From Diabrotica undecimpunctata (taxonomy: Eukaryota; Arthropoda; Insecta; Coleoptera; Chrysomelidae), in contig NC_092806.1 of assembly GCF_040954645.1 (NCBI RefSeq), positions 162,188,328 through 162,252,327 of the forward strand: a stretch of DNA of 64,000 nucleotides. The letters are read 5' to 3'. The notes beneath the pieces were generated by a model. That model searched no databases, had not been told where the DNA came from, and was given only the letters and a program-made list of their open reading frames with translations. Made by a program: the position numbers and the translations under genes. Below, in pieces: positions 45,370 through 56,759 of this stretch. Within the stretch, counting starts at the first letter, position 1. The number at the start of each line of letters is the position of its first letter.

Positions 45370-48300
45370 ATGGATGAAAGCGGCGATTTCGGTAGTAGTT
45401 ACGTTAAAAAAAATGTGAGATCAAAAAATACTGCTGTAATTGGTATTCAAGAACCAAAAAGAACAACTTTGTATGATATCGTTTGTTATAATTTTGATTT
45501 AATTGGCAGGGTAAGAATGTTTGCACCACATATTTTATAAAATACGAAAATTAATTTTGAATCCAAAAATGTGACGTTGGAAATTATTTTTTGTAATAAG
45601 ATACACCTATTTATTTATACATTAAAAAAATAGGTTACTGTCTTTTTTTACATCTTAATGAAGTATCAGTGCTATTACTTACTTTATAATGACAATTAAG
45701 TTTTTTGAGTATATTGTCATTGTAAAACCTTTATAATTTAATAACAAATAATCGTTTGTAGACCACGTTTATACACCGATTTATTTATGCCGGTTTTCAC
45801 AATTGCGGCGAGACAGCTCAAGCTGAATGTTTAATTGCCCGGTTCTCTGATATTGTCAATCAAACAAACAGAACTAACAATATCCACGAGAACCTGACAG
45901 GATTTCTGGTGGTCACCCCAAAGTATTTCATACATATGATAGAGGTATTAAAGTAGATTCATTGTCTGCTATACATCCAAAATAAAATGATTTTTTCTGT
46001 TTTTAGGGAGACGAAGAAGCTATATATTATCATTTGAAATTGTTGTTAGGTGCTACAGATTATCAGGAGCTGTTGAACAATGTGAAGGTTTTTACGTTAC
46101 TAACACATGTGAATAGGGTAAATATACAAAAAAAAATAACATGCATATTACCTTTTCCTTCTTCTTTTTTACTTACTACGCATTTGGTCAGTTCCTTTTT
46201 TGCATCATGTTTTCCTGTGACGAATACCGCCATAATATCACCTCTTGAAAATCATCGACAATTTGGTTTATTTTTGGTTGTCGTGTTTTTCTCAACCTAA
46301 TATTAATGCTATGCTAACTGAGTTGTACAGCCTGAGACAAAGTGAGCTGCCTAAGATGGACGTGTCATTTAGTGAGGACGGAAAAACGACCCCAATTAAA
46401 GTGTCACTCTTGCACAAGCAATGCTATTGTCACAATGATCTGTAGAGCCACAAAAGGAGAAGCTGAGATGGTCTGAGGATCTTTATATCCAAAAAATATA
46501 CATCCACGATAGATGCTTGAAGACAAAGAAAAGAAAAATAATTTTTTTTATTGACTTGTTTTTTTGTTGTTGTTTTCTTTTGGGAGATGTATGTTTTTTC
46601 CAGGTCAGTTTTCTATCCAGGTGAACCCCAAGGTATTTTACATCACCTTTCTGTGCTATTTGTATGCGGTTAATACATACAGGTGGACATGTTCCTCTAC
46701 GGGTTGTAAATGTTACATGTATCGACTTTTCCTCGTTCGGTTTAATTATCCATTTTTTTTAACCATTTTTCGACTTCATGTATGTTATTTTGCAGGAGTT
46801 CTGATGCGATGTGTGTATTCTTTTTGAAGCATAAGATCGCCGTATCATCTGCAAATGTAACTATTGTTGGGGCAGGTGATGTTAATAGGTCGGCAGTGTA
46901 GAGTAAGTACAGAACAGGACCCAGTACACTTTCCTGTGGGACTCCGGCTGTTGTGCGTTGGAGTTATATTATTTCATTGTCGTATTTGACTCTAAAACGT
47001 CTGTATGTAAGGTATGACTTTAGTAGTGTGTAATAGTTTAGATGTAAACAACTCCTCAGCTTATAGAGCAACCCCTGGTACCATACCTTGTCGAATGATT
47101 GTCCTATGTCTATGAACAGTGCGGAACAATATCTGGATGTCTCGAGGTCTTTATCGATTCTATTTACTATTCGATGTACTTGGTGAATGGTAGTATGTTT
47201 CTGCCTGAATGCAAATTGGTGAGTTGGAATTATTTCCTTGTCTTCTAGAAGAGATGTTAGTCTTGTTGGCAAAAATTTTTCAAACATTTTAGAGAGCACT
47301 GGCAGTAGGCTGATGGGCTGGTATGATTTCAACCTTTCAGGTAGTTTACCTTGTTTTAAAATGGGTGTTATTTCAGCTTTCCATCACGGTGGGAAATAGC
47401 TCATTTTCATGGTTGAATTGAATAATTGTGTATATAGTTTTTCCAGCAGATCTTGTAATATTTGTCCTATGATGAGGTCGTACCATAGGGCTTTTTTAGG
47501 ATTGGCATTGAATATTTAAATCTTTTTTCTGGTAATTCTAGCTGGTATGATTTCTGTCGATTGGGGTCAGTTGTTCCATAGGAATGAATACAGTTCTTAG
47601 ATGGTTTGCAAATGTCTCTGCTTTTTCTTTTGGTGTTTTTAACCATCCGCCTTGCTCTTTTATTAAAGGTTGTATATCGTATTGGGGTCTTTTTAATTTT
47701 CAAGTAGCCTTCCATAGAGAGTAGTTTGTTTAGTTGTATCTAGTTGTTTTATGTATTCACTGAATTGTAGATTCTTTTCCATCGCTATCATTTCTTTAAG
47801 CTCATTTACATCATTGTTCAGCTACGTTTTTGTTTGTGGCGATCTAGTTGCTTGCCACTGTTTCCTGAGTTTTCTTTTCTGGATTATTTTCTCTCTTATA
47901 AATATCGAAGTGTATTTACCCTTCTTTTCATTGTTGCTGGATATTGTTGAGTCCCAGGCAGCTTGTTACATGACTGAGTTAAAGTGTTCGACAGCATGTT
48001 ATATCTCTTCGTCGGTCTTTAGGGGAATGTTTAGTTGTAATCTCTTTTCCACTAGATGTTTAAAGATGTTCCAATTTGTTTTTCCGTAATGTAATACACA
48101 TTACGCCAAGATCAGCTGGAAGACGCCAGAACTCGTGGCTGAAAGACCTGAGAAGATGGTTTGACCGCTCATCCACAGAAATCTTTCGTGTAGCTGTTTC
48201 CAAAGCTACAATTGTCATTTGGATCGCTAACTTTCTAAAGTAGACGGCGCAATAAGAATAATACACACGTTAAGTTATGCCAAAGTCAGAAGATCGGGGG

Positions 48301-51179
48301 TTTTATTTGTTTGATCGTTTGGCTAGTACGTTGGTTCTCGTGTTTATTGCTTTGTATAGCTTTCTTCCTCGGATCACATCTAGTCTAAAACACCAATTTT
48401 GATGCTTGGCGATATAGTCAAGTATAGGAATTAAGCAATAAATGCTTCTATAATATTCTTTCATCTTAAAAAAGTGTAAGGTATAGGGTATCTCGAGAAG
48501 CTGTGTGGTAGGGACTCGATAAAAAAAAGGATTTACGGTGAGTAGGTATGTGCAGATTATGAGAGAGATGATTATTTTCACGTGAAAGTAGGATTGCATC
48601 AGTGTTCAGTGCTTAACTCTTATTGATGCTCATCTGGATAAAAACTATAGGGGTATTTCCTGGTGCTTAATGTATGCTGATGATGATGGTGGTGGTGTTA
48701 GTAGAAAATATGAAAGCGAAATAGAACAAAGAGTAGAAAAGTAAAAAGTAAAATAAATCATTTAAAACGTCTGATTGTCAGCATTAAATCATTTTAACCC
48801 ATTTCGTCATTAACCTGTTTTAGCGATTAATAAATGACTGGGGATATTACTGTGGACTCCCACCACAGCTATTTACCAACTTGGTTGCTGATAAAGACGA
48901 AATATATCGAATAACACTGGCCTGTGTACTAAAATTATACTCCCTGAGTAATTTTGTGGCTACAGATCCTTTATTTTCTACAATAAGTGCTAAATCAGAC
49001 ACGAAAGTGCTTCAAAAACTACCAGAACGCCAAGAGGAGAAGGTAGTAAGTGATTTTAAATGATTATTAAATTTAAGAGCACGTCATTTGTTATATGGAA
49101 TTTTTTTAAAGTTTGACAATTTCAAATCTATCACATGCCGACAAGATTTGACCAATATTCGCAGTTTCTGAGTTAGTTATAGTTCTCAGAAATTTTTTGG
49201 CGCTGAATCTAAATCTGAGCAATAAATTGGTAAATTGGCTCTGATTTCTTATATATCCTAACCCAAAAGAGCAAAAATAGCTATTTTTGACCGTTTTTGA
49301 GGTTATGTAGCATCGTCATATAATTTCTCCATGGAATGTTAAAACTAAGTATAGGTCTAAATGCTTTAAATGACGTTGTGTTTACTCAGATATTTTCTTA
49401 TAGTTTCTTAGTTTTATAAAACCTACATTAGAATCCATAAAATGAATTGATTATTGCATCTTCGTCTAATTGGCCGGGTTTATCGACCTCGTGACCTTCT
49501 CATTAGTCATTTAGGTCATGTGGTCGATAAATCTGACAAATTAGAAAGAGATGCAGGGACTGCTTTGCGTCAGTTTGCGTCAGTCACACTGGGAGAGCGG
49601 GCTGGCTCAAAAATAACCAAAAACCGCTATTTTTGCACATTTAGGTTATGATATCTCAGAAACCAGAGCCAATTCGACAATTTAGAGGTCAGATTCGGAT
49701 TCAGCGCACAAAAAACTTTCGGAAAGGTATGGTCTGAGGCTTGTCGGCTTGTGAATTAAAGCAGTACGAGATTGAAAGAAAAAAGAAAATTTTGGCGATA
49801 GTAAATCTGGATTATTTTTCTTTGAAAGTTTCTTTGGAATGCAACTACTTACATTTTAGCCAAAAACGAGTAAAAAGGATATTTAACCAGAAATGCAATC
49901 GCTGTTTGCAATTTTATAGAATATTGTTGTTGGTTATGGAAGTAGATATTTACTGGGAATCTTTTTAGATTTATCAAAAACGTTTAAGAATTTGGACTAC
50001 TCGATGAAACTTGATTAACTAAACAAATGCTACATTATAAATTAAAAATAATAAACTTTAAAAAAACTTTATCTCACATGGCAAAATCGAAAATAGACTT
50101 AAACCATCTCCGAACAAAAGTTGAAAATCAACTGAGTCAGTCAACCTTACTGTATGACACATTTACCTTAATTAGATACCATCGACAAAATAATGGCTAA
50201 TATATTTGGGCAAGATTGTAGCTGCTGCTTTACAGCACGAGTCAGTGGCGTAGTATAAATAAAAAAAAATGGCAGATGATGTGCAGAAAAAATGCTATGG
50301 ACTCTATTATCCGACGTGGTCGAACGATTAAGGATCAAAAATCATAGTTGAAGGTCAATTTGAAGGTTCCTACAGCTGAATAGTAATAAACCGATATAAT
50401 GCAGTACAGGACTCTTAAATGTAACGAAGATCTTTGATATTTTATCTGTATCTTTGGTGATATTTTCTCTATTGACTCTGAATTCAATAGGGTCTTTCCT
50501 TGGACCAACAGAACCATATATACCAAGTTTTACGACTCTTCTTTAAGATATATTGTACAGACAAATATGCTGTGACACCTTTCTATGAAGGATCTGTCGA
50601 ATCATTATTATTCAGTTTGTAATGTTTCAGCCACCAAGTAGCAGTGATGTTACGTTGGAGGAAACTAATCCTGGCTTCCAGTATATATTGTCGCCTGGAA
50701 GCGGTAGGAAAACAAGTACCGCATTAGCAGAAACACTTATATCTTATCTTCCAGAAGACGAAATGGTGAGTTATATTTTAACGTCAGATTGGCCTATGAA
50801 CATTGAAGAATACTTTAAAATTGCTAGGGAAGTTCCACAGATATATAGAGGTATGTACAACAGTTTGCAAGCATTTATTTAAACGTTTTTAGTAAATACG
50901 ACTGACATATTTTCTTGTAATAAATACATCTTAAATACTTTTTTTCTCTTAGAATTATGCAATTTATCTCTTGTATTTTTAGATTTCACTTGGCCAGTAC
51001 CAGAAGATTTTATCCCGTTCGATGTTTTTGATACAACTTATGACAGAATAACAACTTTGCCTAAACCAGATGCTGATAAAAAAACTAAGTCAGAAAGTAC
51101 GGAAATCTATGTGGGAGAAGCAGAAGAATTGGGTGACTTACTTGAGGCAATACAAATTGAAAACAATGAAATAAAATAA
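45370..51179 (+). CDS. TEX47-like protein with BLUF-type fold, six exons
   Basis: Exons 45370-45510, 45762-45944, 46007-46117, 48824-49042 (or 49045), 50631-50850 and 50983-51179 splice in frame (phases 0,0,0,0,1) to 356 aa. Residues 48-145 hold the BLUF-like part: FIHRFIYAGFHNCGETAQAE, NIHENLTGFLVVTPKYFIHM and IEGDEEAIYYHLKLLLGA. Then VKVFTLLTHVNR, LINDWGYYCGLPPQLF and ACVLKLYSLSNFVATDP. The last part, LPEDEMVSYILTSDWPMNIE with FTWPVPEDF, matches the C-terminal layout of vertebrate TEX47, which ends in a motif of the form VVWPAPSRF. Bacterial BLUF domains bind flavin as light sensors; TEX47 is a testis-expressed protein of unknown biochemistry. Identification rests on remembered family sequence. 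The acidic Glu-rich tail is extra. No defect seen. Confidence 0.8.
46300..46445 (+). other. Unassigned open stretch in TEX47 intron 3
   Basis: Contains QPNINAMLTELYSLRQSELP and KQCYCHNDL. It looks coding-like but matches no family that I can name; it may be transposon debris. Confidence 0.25.
46570..48080 (-). pseudogene. Jockey-clade retrotransposon relic
   Basis: Minus strand, from 48080 down: a pre-RT helix (RKLRKQWQATRSPQTKT, NELKEMIAMEKNLQFSEYIK), then KSYQPISLLPVLSKMFEKFL, IIPTHQFAFRQKHTTIHQVH, ALFIDIGQSFDKVWYQGLLY (first catalytic Asp), TTAGVPQESVLGPVLYLLYT, IVTFADDTAIL (FADD box, 46830-46870) and INRIQIAQKGDVKYLGVHLD. These are the Jockey RT blocks. Endonuclease and 3' tail are missing and stops occur. 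It lies antisense in TEX47 intron 3. Confidence 0.85.
48090..48255 (+). pseudogene. RTE 3' tail fragment
   Basis: SAGRRQNSWLKDLRRWFDRS then STEIFRVAVSKATIVIWIAN. This matches the C-terminus of the RTE copy at 51.9-54.1 kb (GRRRILWLRNLRTWFKKTST). Confidence 0.75.
49185..49735. mobile_element. Foldback element in TEX47 intron 4
   Basis: A left arm (GGCGCTGAATCTAAATCTGA, AAATTGGCTCTGATTTCT, GCAAAAATAGC) recurs inverted at 49605-49735 (in reverse complement GCGCTGAATCCGAATCTGAC and GGCTCTGGTTTCTGAGATAT). Arms are about 120 bp with some divergence. A nested hairpin, TTTATCGACCTCGTGACCT facing AGGTCATGTGGTCGATAAA, lies near 49478-49531. Confidence 0.7.
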
Positions 51180-51229
51180 ACAACTTGACACTATTCGTAT
51201 TATTTTTTATTTTTAGTAACCATTCAACT

Positions 51230-51850
51230 TTAATTACAATTTGATCAATGCACATGTCCCAACTGATGACAAACCAGAATAAGTAAAAAAACAGTTCTTC
51301 GAAGACCTAAAGCAAGTCTACAGAAGATTTACCAGAAATGACATTAAGATAGTATTAGGTGACATGAATGTAAGAATAGAACAAGAGTGAATTTTCATAC
51401 CCACGATACAAAAACATAGCCTACACAACATCAGTAGAGATAATGGATTAGGACTGATAAACCCAGCAGCAGCACTAAACACGACAGTCGCTAGCACCTA
51501 TTTTGAACACAAAGTAACCTGGACCTCTCCTGATGGAAGAGCAACGAATCAGATCGATCACATCTTAATAGATTCGAGGCATGGAACAAACATAATAAAC
51601 TGCAGTAATTATAGATTCGCAAGCATACACTCAGATCATTGCCTAGTGATCTCAACATTGAAGAATAGAAGACCCAGAACAAGGTTCCTTGATAACATCG
51701 ATAAATACACGAGAAATATGGGAAATCGTGCTTAGCGAAGGAAGGCGATGGATAGGGACGACTGGAGAGCAGTTCATGAGGAGGCTAGAAGCTAGAACCC
51801 ACACAGGGTTGTAAAGCCAGAATGATGATAAACCATTCCATGAATTCATT
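51230..51850 (+). pseudogene. RTE endonuclease fragment (copy E)
   Basis: Across frames: AHVPTDDKPE, DLKQVYRRFTRNDIKIVLGD then MNVRIEQE (catalytic GDMN), HSLHNISRDNGLGLINPAAA, KVTWTSPDGRATNQIDHILI and FASIHSDHCLVISTLKNRRP (SDH). It is the second half of an RTE-type endonuclease and a different family from copies B-D. The frame breaks near 51390 and 51700. Confidence 0.75.
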
Positions 51851-51901
51851 AACGTACAAGGAAGATTCTCTAAAAAACATATTGTTCACTGTTAACGAAA
51901 T

Positions 51902-54150
51902 TTGATACAGAATAGGTTAAAACCACCATTGGTAAATAGAAGATTCAGAAACAGTTTTAAATCTGTCAAAACATATCCAGGAGCGAACATTGAATCTGAC
52001 CACATACCTTTAGTGGGAGTCATGGATGTGAGACTGAAGACAATAAAGAAAAAGTTTAGACCTAACTACGACATGACAGCCCTGCAACATCCGGAAGTTA
52101 AAAAGCAAGTGGGGGAATATATTAACAACCAAGTTAAACAACTAAAAGAAGAAAATAACATCCAACGAGAAATCAATCAATTCGAAGAAATAATTAAGAA
52201 AACTAAACAAGATCTGCTAAAACCAAACAAAGAAACAAAGAAGAAATCTTGGATGACTCCAGAAATCCTTCACTTAATGGAAAGCAGAAGGTTAATTAAA
52301 GGAAATAAAGATGAATATAAAAAAATGCAGGCTTACATCAGAAGAAAAATAAGAGAAGCTAAAGAAAAAGAAGCTGTAGAGAAATGTAAAGAAATAGAAA
52401 GACTACAAGCCAAGCATGACAATTTTAATGTACACAAAAAGGTAAAAGAAATAACGGGTACTTTTAAAAAGCGAACACAAATGAAACTCATAGACACCAA
52501 TGGAAAATTAATCATTGACACCCAAGAGATGAAAGACAAATGGAGAATATATTTGGAGACACTTTTTCAAGATCAAAGAACGGATTATAGGCATCCATTT
52601 TCAGAGAGGATGACGGGCCCGGACATACTTAAATCCGAGGTAGAAGAAGCAATAAAACGGATGAAAAGCAGGAAAGCTGTAGGGCCTGATAATATCGAAG
52701 CTGAATTTTTAAAACTCTTGGAGGAAGAAGGAATAAATTGGATCACGGCTGTCTTCAATAAAATATACAATACAGGAATCATCCCTGATAAATGGCTAGA
52801 ATCAGAATTCATAGCGATACCTAAAAAACAGGGGGCTAAAAAGTGCGAAGAATATCGAACAATCAGCCTAATGAGCCACATGTTGAAACTGTTTCTTAGA
52901 GTCATCCATGGAAGAATTTATAAGAAGTGCGAGGAACAAATATAGAACAGACAGTTCGGCTTCATTAACGCAGTGGGTACTAGAGAGGCACTTTTCGGAG
53001 TACAGGTACTGATTCAAAGATGCAGGGACGTTAACTGTGACGTATACGCGTGCTTGATCGACTATGAAAACGCATTTGACAGAGTTCAACATTAAAAGAT
53101 GATAAACATTTTAAAAGAAGCAGACCTAGATGACAAAGACCTCAGAATAATTTCAGAACTCTACTGGAATCAGACCGCATACATGAAAATTAACGGAGAA
53201 GAAACAGATCACATAAAAATACTACGTGGAGTTAGAAAGGGATGTATCCTATCGCCGTTGATATTTAATATATACTCAGAGAAAAATTTTAACGAGGCTC
53301 TTTACGGAATAGACGAAGGCATCCTTCTAAATGGTGAAAGAGTAAACAATGTTAGATATGCCGACGACACCATGGTGATAGCAGATAGTTTAGAGGGACT
53401 TCAGAGGCTAATGGACAGAATAAACGAGTACAGTCAACAGTACGGACTAAACATTAATACCCACAAAACGAAACAAATGATTATCAGCAAGGAGAATATA
53501 ATGGGGCTCATCTATACATTAATTGGACGCAGATAGAGCGAGTAAAACAGTATTGCTACCTGGGAAGTATTATAAACGAACAGTGGAGCAATGTACAGGA
53601 AATAAAGTGCCGCATAGGAAAGGCAAGAACGGTCTTTAACAAAATGAGCGCCATCTTCAAAAGTCACAACATATCCCTAGATACAAAAATGAGACATTTG
53701 AGATGCTATTTTTTCTCTGTGTTGTTGTACGGGGCGGAGGCATGGACGCTTACAGACACTACTATTAAAAAACTTGAAGCATTTGAGATGTGGCTTTATA
53801 GAAGAATGCTGAGAATATCATGGACAGCAAGGATCACGAACAAGGAAGTTCTAGAAAAAATGAAGAAGGAACCAGAGATTGTGTTTACGATCAAACGCAT
53901 AAAATTGCAATATCTGGGACACGTTATGAGAAATCAGCACCGTTACTCCCTGCTGCAGTCTATATTGCAAGGTAAAGTCAAAGGTAAGCGAGGACCCGGT
54001 AGAAGAAGAATATTATGGCTGCGGAATTTAAGAACATGGTTTAAGAAAACCTCAACGGAGCTGTTTCGAGCCGCAGCGAGCAAGGTCATGATTGCCAATA
54101 TGATTTCCAACATCCGAAACGGATAGGAACCAGAAGAAGAAGAAGAAGGT
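51902..54150 (+). pseudogene. RTE-type retrotransposon, 5'-truncated but long (copy F)
   Basis: The first long open stretch (51902-52945) includes an endonuclease end (GANIESDHIPLVGVMDVRLK), linker and RT: KSRKAVGPDNIEAEFLKLLE and KKCEEYRTISLMSHMLKLFL. After a stop come CDVYACLIDYENAFDRVQH and then (53099-53536) ILRGVRKGCILSPLIFNIYS and NNVRYADDTMVIADSLEGLQ (catalytic YADD). The last part (53644-54126) has LYGAEAWTLTDTTIKKLEAF and the GRRRILWLRNLRTWFKKTST tail. The 3' end is a GAA microsatellite at 54132-54147. Only a few stops interrupt it, so it is fairly young. Confidence 0.88.
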
Positions 54151-54599
54151 TAAAACATTAGTTAAAATAAGATGTATATGGAACTGGTTTCTAATGAAAG
54201 AATTCATAACTCCCTAACCTGCTCTGTGATCAAACTATTAGAAAAAATAATCAATAAGTCTTTGTCACGTTTTCATCAATTTTGAATTCCTCTTTTTCCA
54301 ATATTAATATCTATGGCACAATCTTTTGGTGTTTCATCAATTTTCTTACCAAAAATATGCTATTTCCAATAGGTTAGCTGTAACAGTTTGGAGTTAAAGT
54401 TGTAATTTCGCCCTAATCAATTTCCCGGTACCGCTATTCTGCTGTTCCCTATCACCCTGTATGCGAATATGTATACATTTGAACTAAGTAAATCACTCAT
54501 GCGCCCTATTCGCTTCCAGAATTTCCGTCCAAAGATACCTACGACGACGTGATCGTAACGCGTAGCGCATTTCTATAAGTTTAAAAAAATTCACACCCA

Positions 54600-54788
54600 C
54601 ACCGTATCGTAATATTCGTGTGGAATCGTACTCGTATTATTTGACACGCGTTCAAATCCACGCTCATAGTCCCATCCGCAAGCGATTCAGAGAGACCCCA
54701 AAACGAAAATTTCCAGATGCAGCTTCGCCTATTGGTTTTATTAATAGTGATTCCGATATAATTGGGTTTTCAAGTGCCAAATTTACGG
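54600..54788 (+). CDS. Candidate coding exon, function unknown
   Basis: An open stretch ends at a strong donor (TTTACG followed by GTAAGTACAG). It reads RKRFRETPKRKFPDAASPIG and FINSDSDIIGFSSAKFT. Sequence upstream (54520-54720) is richer in G+C and CpG than its surroundings. No matching acceptor exon was found within the window, and I do not recognise the family. It could be the first exon of a host gene running past the PLE dimer, or chance. Confidence 0.3.
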
Positions 54789-54829
54789 TAAGTACAGAAA
54801 AAATAATTTTTTTATTTGCTTTTCACTAA

Positions 54830-55779
54830 AAATTACCACAGTTTATTGCTTCTACAAAATATTTTAATATATTATTCGTCGATAATGTATGTGGAAAGTA
54901 AAATATACTGCCAGACAGCGCCATATTCGCTCTCAGTTAAGAGTACTTATATTCCATGCTAATGCATAAAAGAATGAACCTTAAATATTTCCAAATGCCT
55001 CTCACTTCTAAATCTGATCTAATTAAATCAGGTCTGATTCAAGGGTTTGAACTTCTATATTGTTTTTCCCGTCACCATATGCGTTCAAGTTTTTAATTCA
55101 GTACCACTATATTTTTAAAAACAATCCACATCATTATTTTTGTAGGTAATATTGGTTCAGTACTACCAAATTAAGTCAGTTTCTTAGTTGCTTCCATCTA
55201 AGGTTTCTTTCTAAATGGAGGATGTCTGTTTTATCTTCTAAGCTAATCCAGCCTACAGCATCATTGGTGAATATAGTGTTCCTGATGTTTCTATTCCCAT
55301 CTGCATGTGGCTCTAATCCAGACTTAATTAACTATTCAAATGGTCCATTCATCGTGTTGGTAGTCACTTTTGTCTACGTGGCTTTCACTCCAATAACCTT
55401 TTTATCCACAAATTTTCTATCACTTTCAAAGCTGTCATCTCTATTTTCTTTACGACTTTAATTCTTCTTCTTATTCCTTTATTTTTTATTTGAATTTTAA
55501 AGTTATTGTCAGAAACGTTCTTTGCGTTTGAAGTTTTTATTAGGGCGAGGGACTAAATTATATTCGATTTGAAAATCCATAGCAACACAGTTTTTTGATA
55601 GAAGGTTACCACGGTCTTTATACAGAACTGTAGCAGAAAAAATATAACTATAATTTTTTTGTCTCAGTATTGTAGAGATAGATTATTATTATTTTTTATT
55701 TATATATATAAAAAAATAAATAAACATATTTTTATTTATTTTTTTAACACTATTTCAAAACATCCTTTAAATAAAAAAA
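54830..55779. other. No recognisable gene
   Basis: AT-rich, with an A/T-only block at 55683-55745. An open plus frame at 55222-55461 is unassigned. Confidence 0.4.
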
Positions 55780-56512
55780 TATGGCAAACAGACAGTAAGT
55801 TTTTTGTTTTTCATAATTCATTAGTGCTCTATCTATAGCATTGTCTAAGGTATAAGAGGCAGACAATTCTTGTACTTCAGAGTTACTACATAAAATTTCG
55901 TAAAGTATTCAATGCTGTTCTTGCCTGTTTGACGCATTAGTATTATTAAATTCTTCTATGTCATCTAAATTATTAGTACCTATCGTTTTCTGAGCACTGA
56001 ATCAATAAGTTCGTCATCGGATAATGTCCCAGCAGTCATAACTCCAGCATCACATGTAACAAAGGCCTGAAAGGATATTCCTAATTCAGACAACACTGTA
56101 TTGCATTCTGCAGAAGTTGAAATGGAAATATCTTCGGTTTCAGCTTCTTTTGTTGACAACAATGGAAAACCAAGCTTTATCAGCCATTCTGTTAGCTTGC
56201 AATGTATCTATAATAGAATTATTTTTTTCTTTCACATTATCCAAACTAGATCCATAGGCTGTAATTTTGATGTGGTATCGTCGGCCAGATATTGGATTTC
56301 AACTGCTTTCATTTGTGGAATATTATGTGGCTGTGCAATTATCATCGATTAACAAGATTTTTCTTTTTTCTTTGGCCATTTTCTTATGTATAAGCCGGTT
56401 TTTGAAAATTGCAGAAGTCATCCATACTCTTGTATTTGCTTCATATTTAAAAGGTAGTGATTGACATCTTGAAAACCAATGTGTTTTTTAGATTTACCGA
56501 CGACTAATGGTG
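55780..56512 (-). pseudogene. Pogo/Tigger transposase relic, split by the PLE dimer
   Basis: Minus strand across frames: SPLVVGKSKKHIGFQDVNHY, MTSAIFKNRLIHKKMAKEKR, KILLIDDNCTA (a catalytic Asp), HNIPQMKAVEIQYLADDTTS and KLQPMD. This is the pogo/Tigger order (PLLVIGKSKNPRCFK, LLVDNCTAH, VxFLPANTTSxLQPMD). The C-terminal part continues through ISTSAECNTVLSELGISFQA. The part before SPLVVGK continues on the far side of the PLE dimer at 62080-62115. Many stops. Confidence 0.7.
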
Positions 56513-56629
56513 AGAGTTATTGTTAATTGATGGATTCGACCGTTACTTGATGGAAATTCATTTTATGTAACAATAAAACACTGAAAACTTTGTTTTCAAA
56601 ACTTCCACAAATTTTTATTTTAAATTATT

Positions 56630-56670
56630 ATCACTACAGCTGTTTCGGCTGATTGCCTTTCTCAAGTGAT
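56630..56670 (-). ncRNA. Hammerhead-like fold, left copy 3' repeat
   Basis: Minus strand: ATCAC (stem I), TTGAGAA, A, GGC-AATCA-GCC (stem II), GAAA, CAGCTG then TA, GTGAT (stem I). Stem I pairs perfectly. Compared with the canonical core CUGANGA, C3 is U and G8 is A, which could still pair with each other as U3-A8. Confidence 0.5.
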
Positions 56671-56759
56671 CTGTTTTTGGCATGGGTTTACACTTTATAG
56701 TCTCTAATGAAATAAGTTGAGGAGGGGAGAACTGTTTGTCTCAAGCTGGTCATTCAGAA

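Noticed and set aside
48303..48599. Minus-strand frame with YYRSIYCLIPILDYIAKH, recalling hAT/ZMYM proteins
   Set aside because: Similarity too short and without catalytic motifs to support a call.
55683..55745. A/T-only block as a possible replication origin
   Set aside because: Simple-sequence DNA; nothing else supports an origin.
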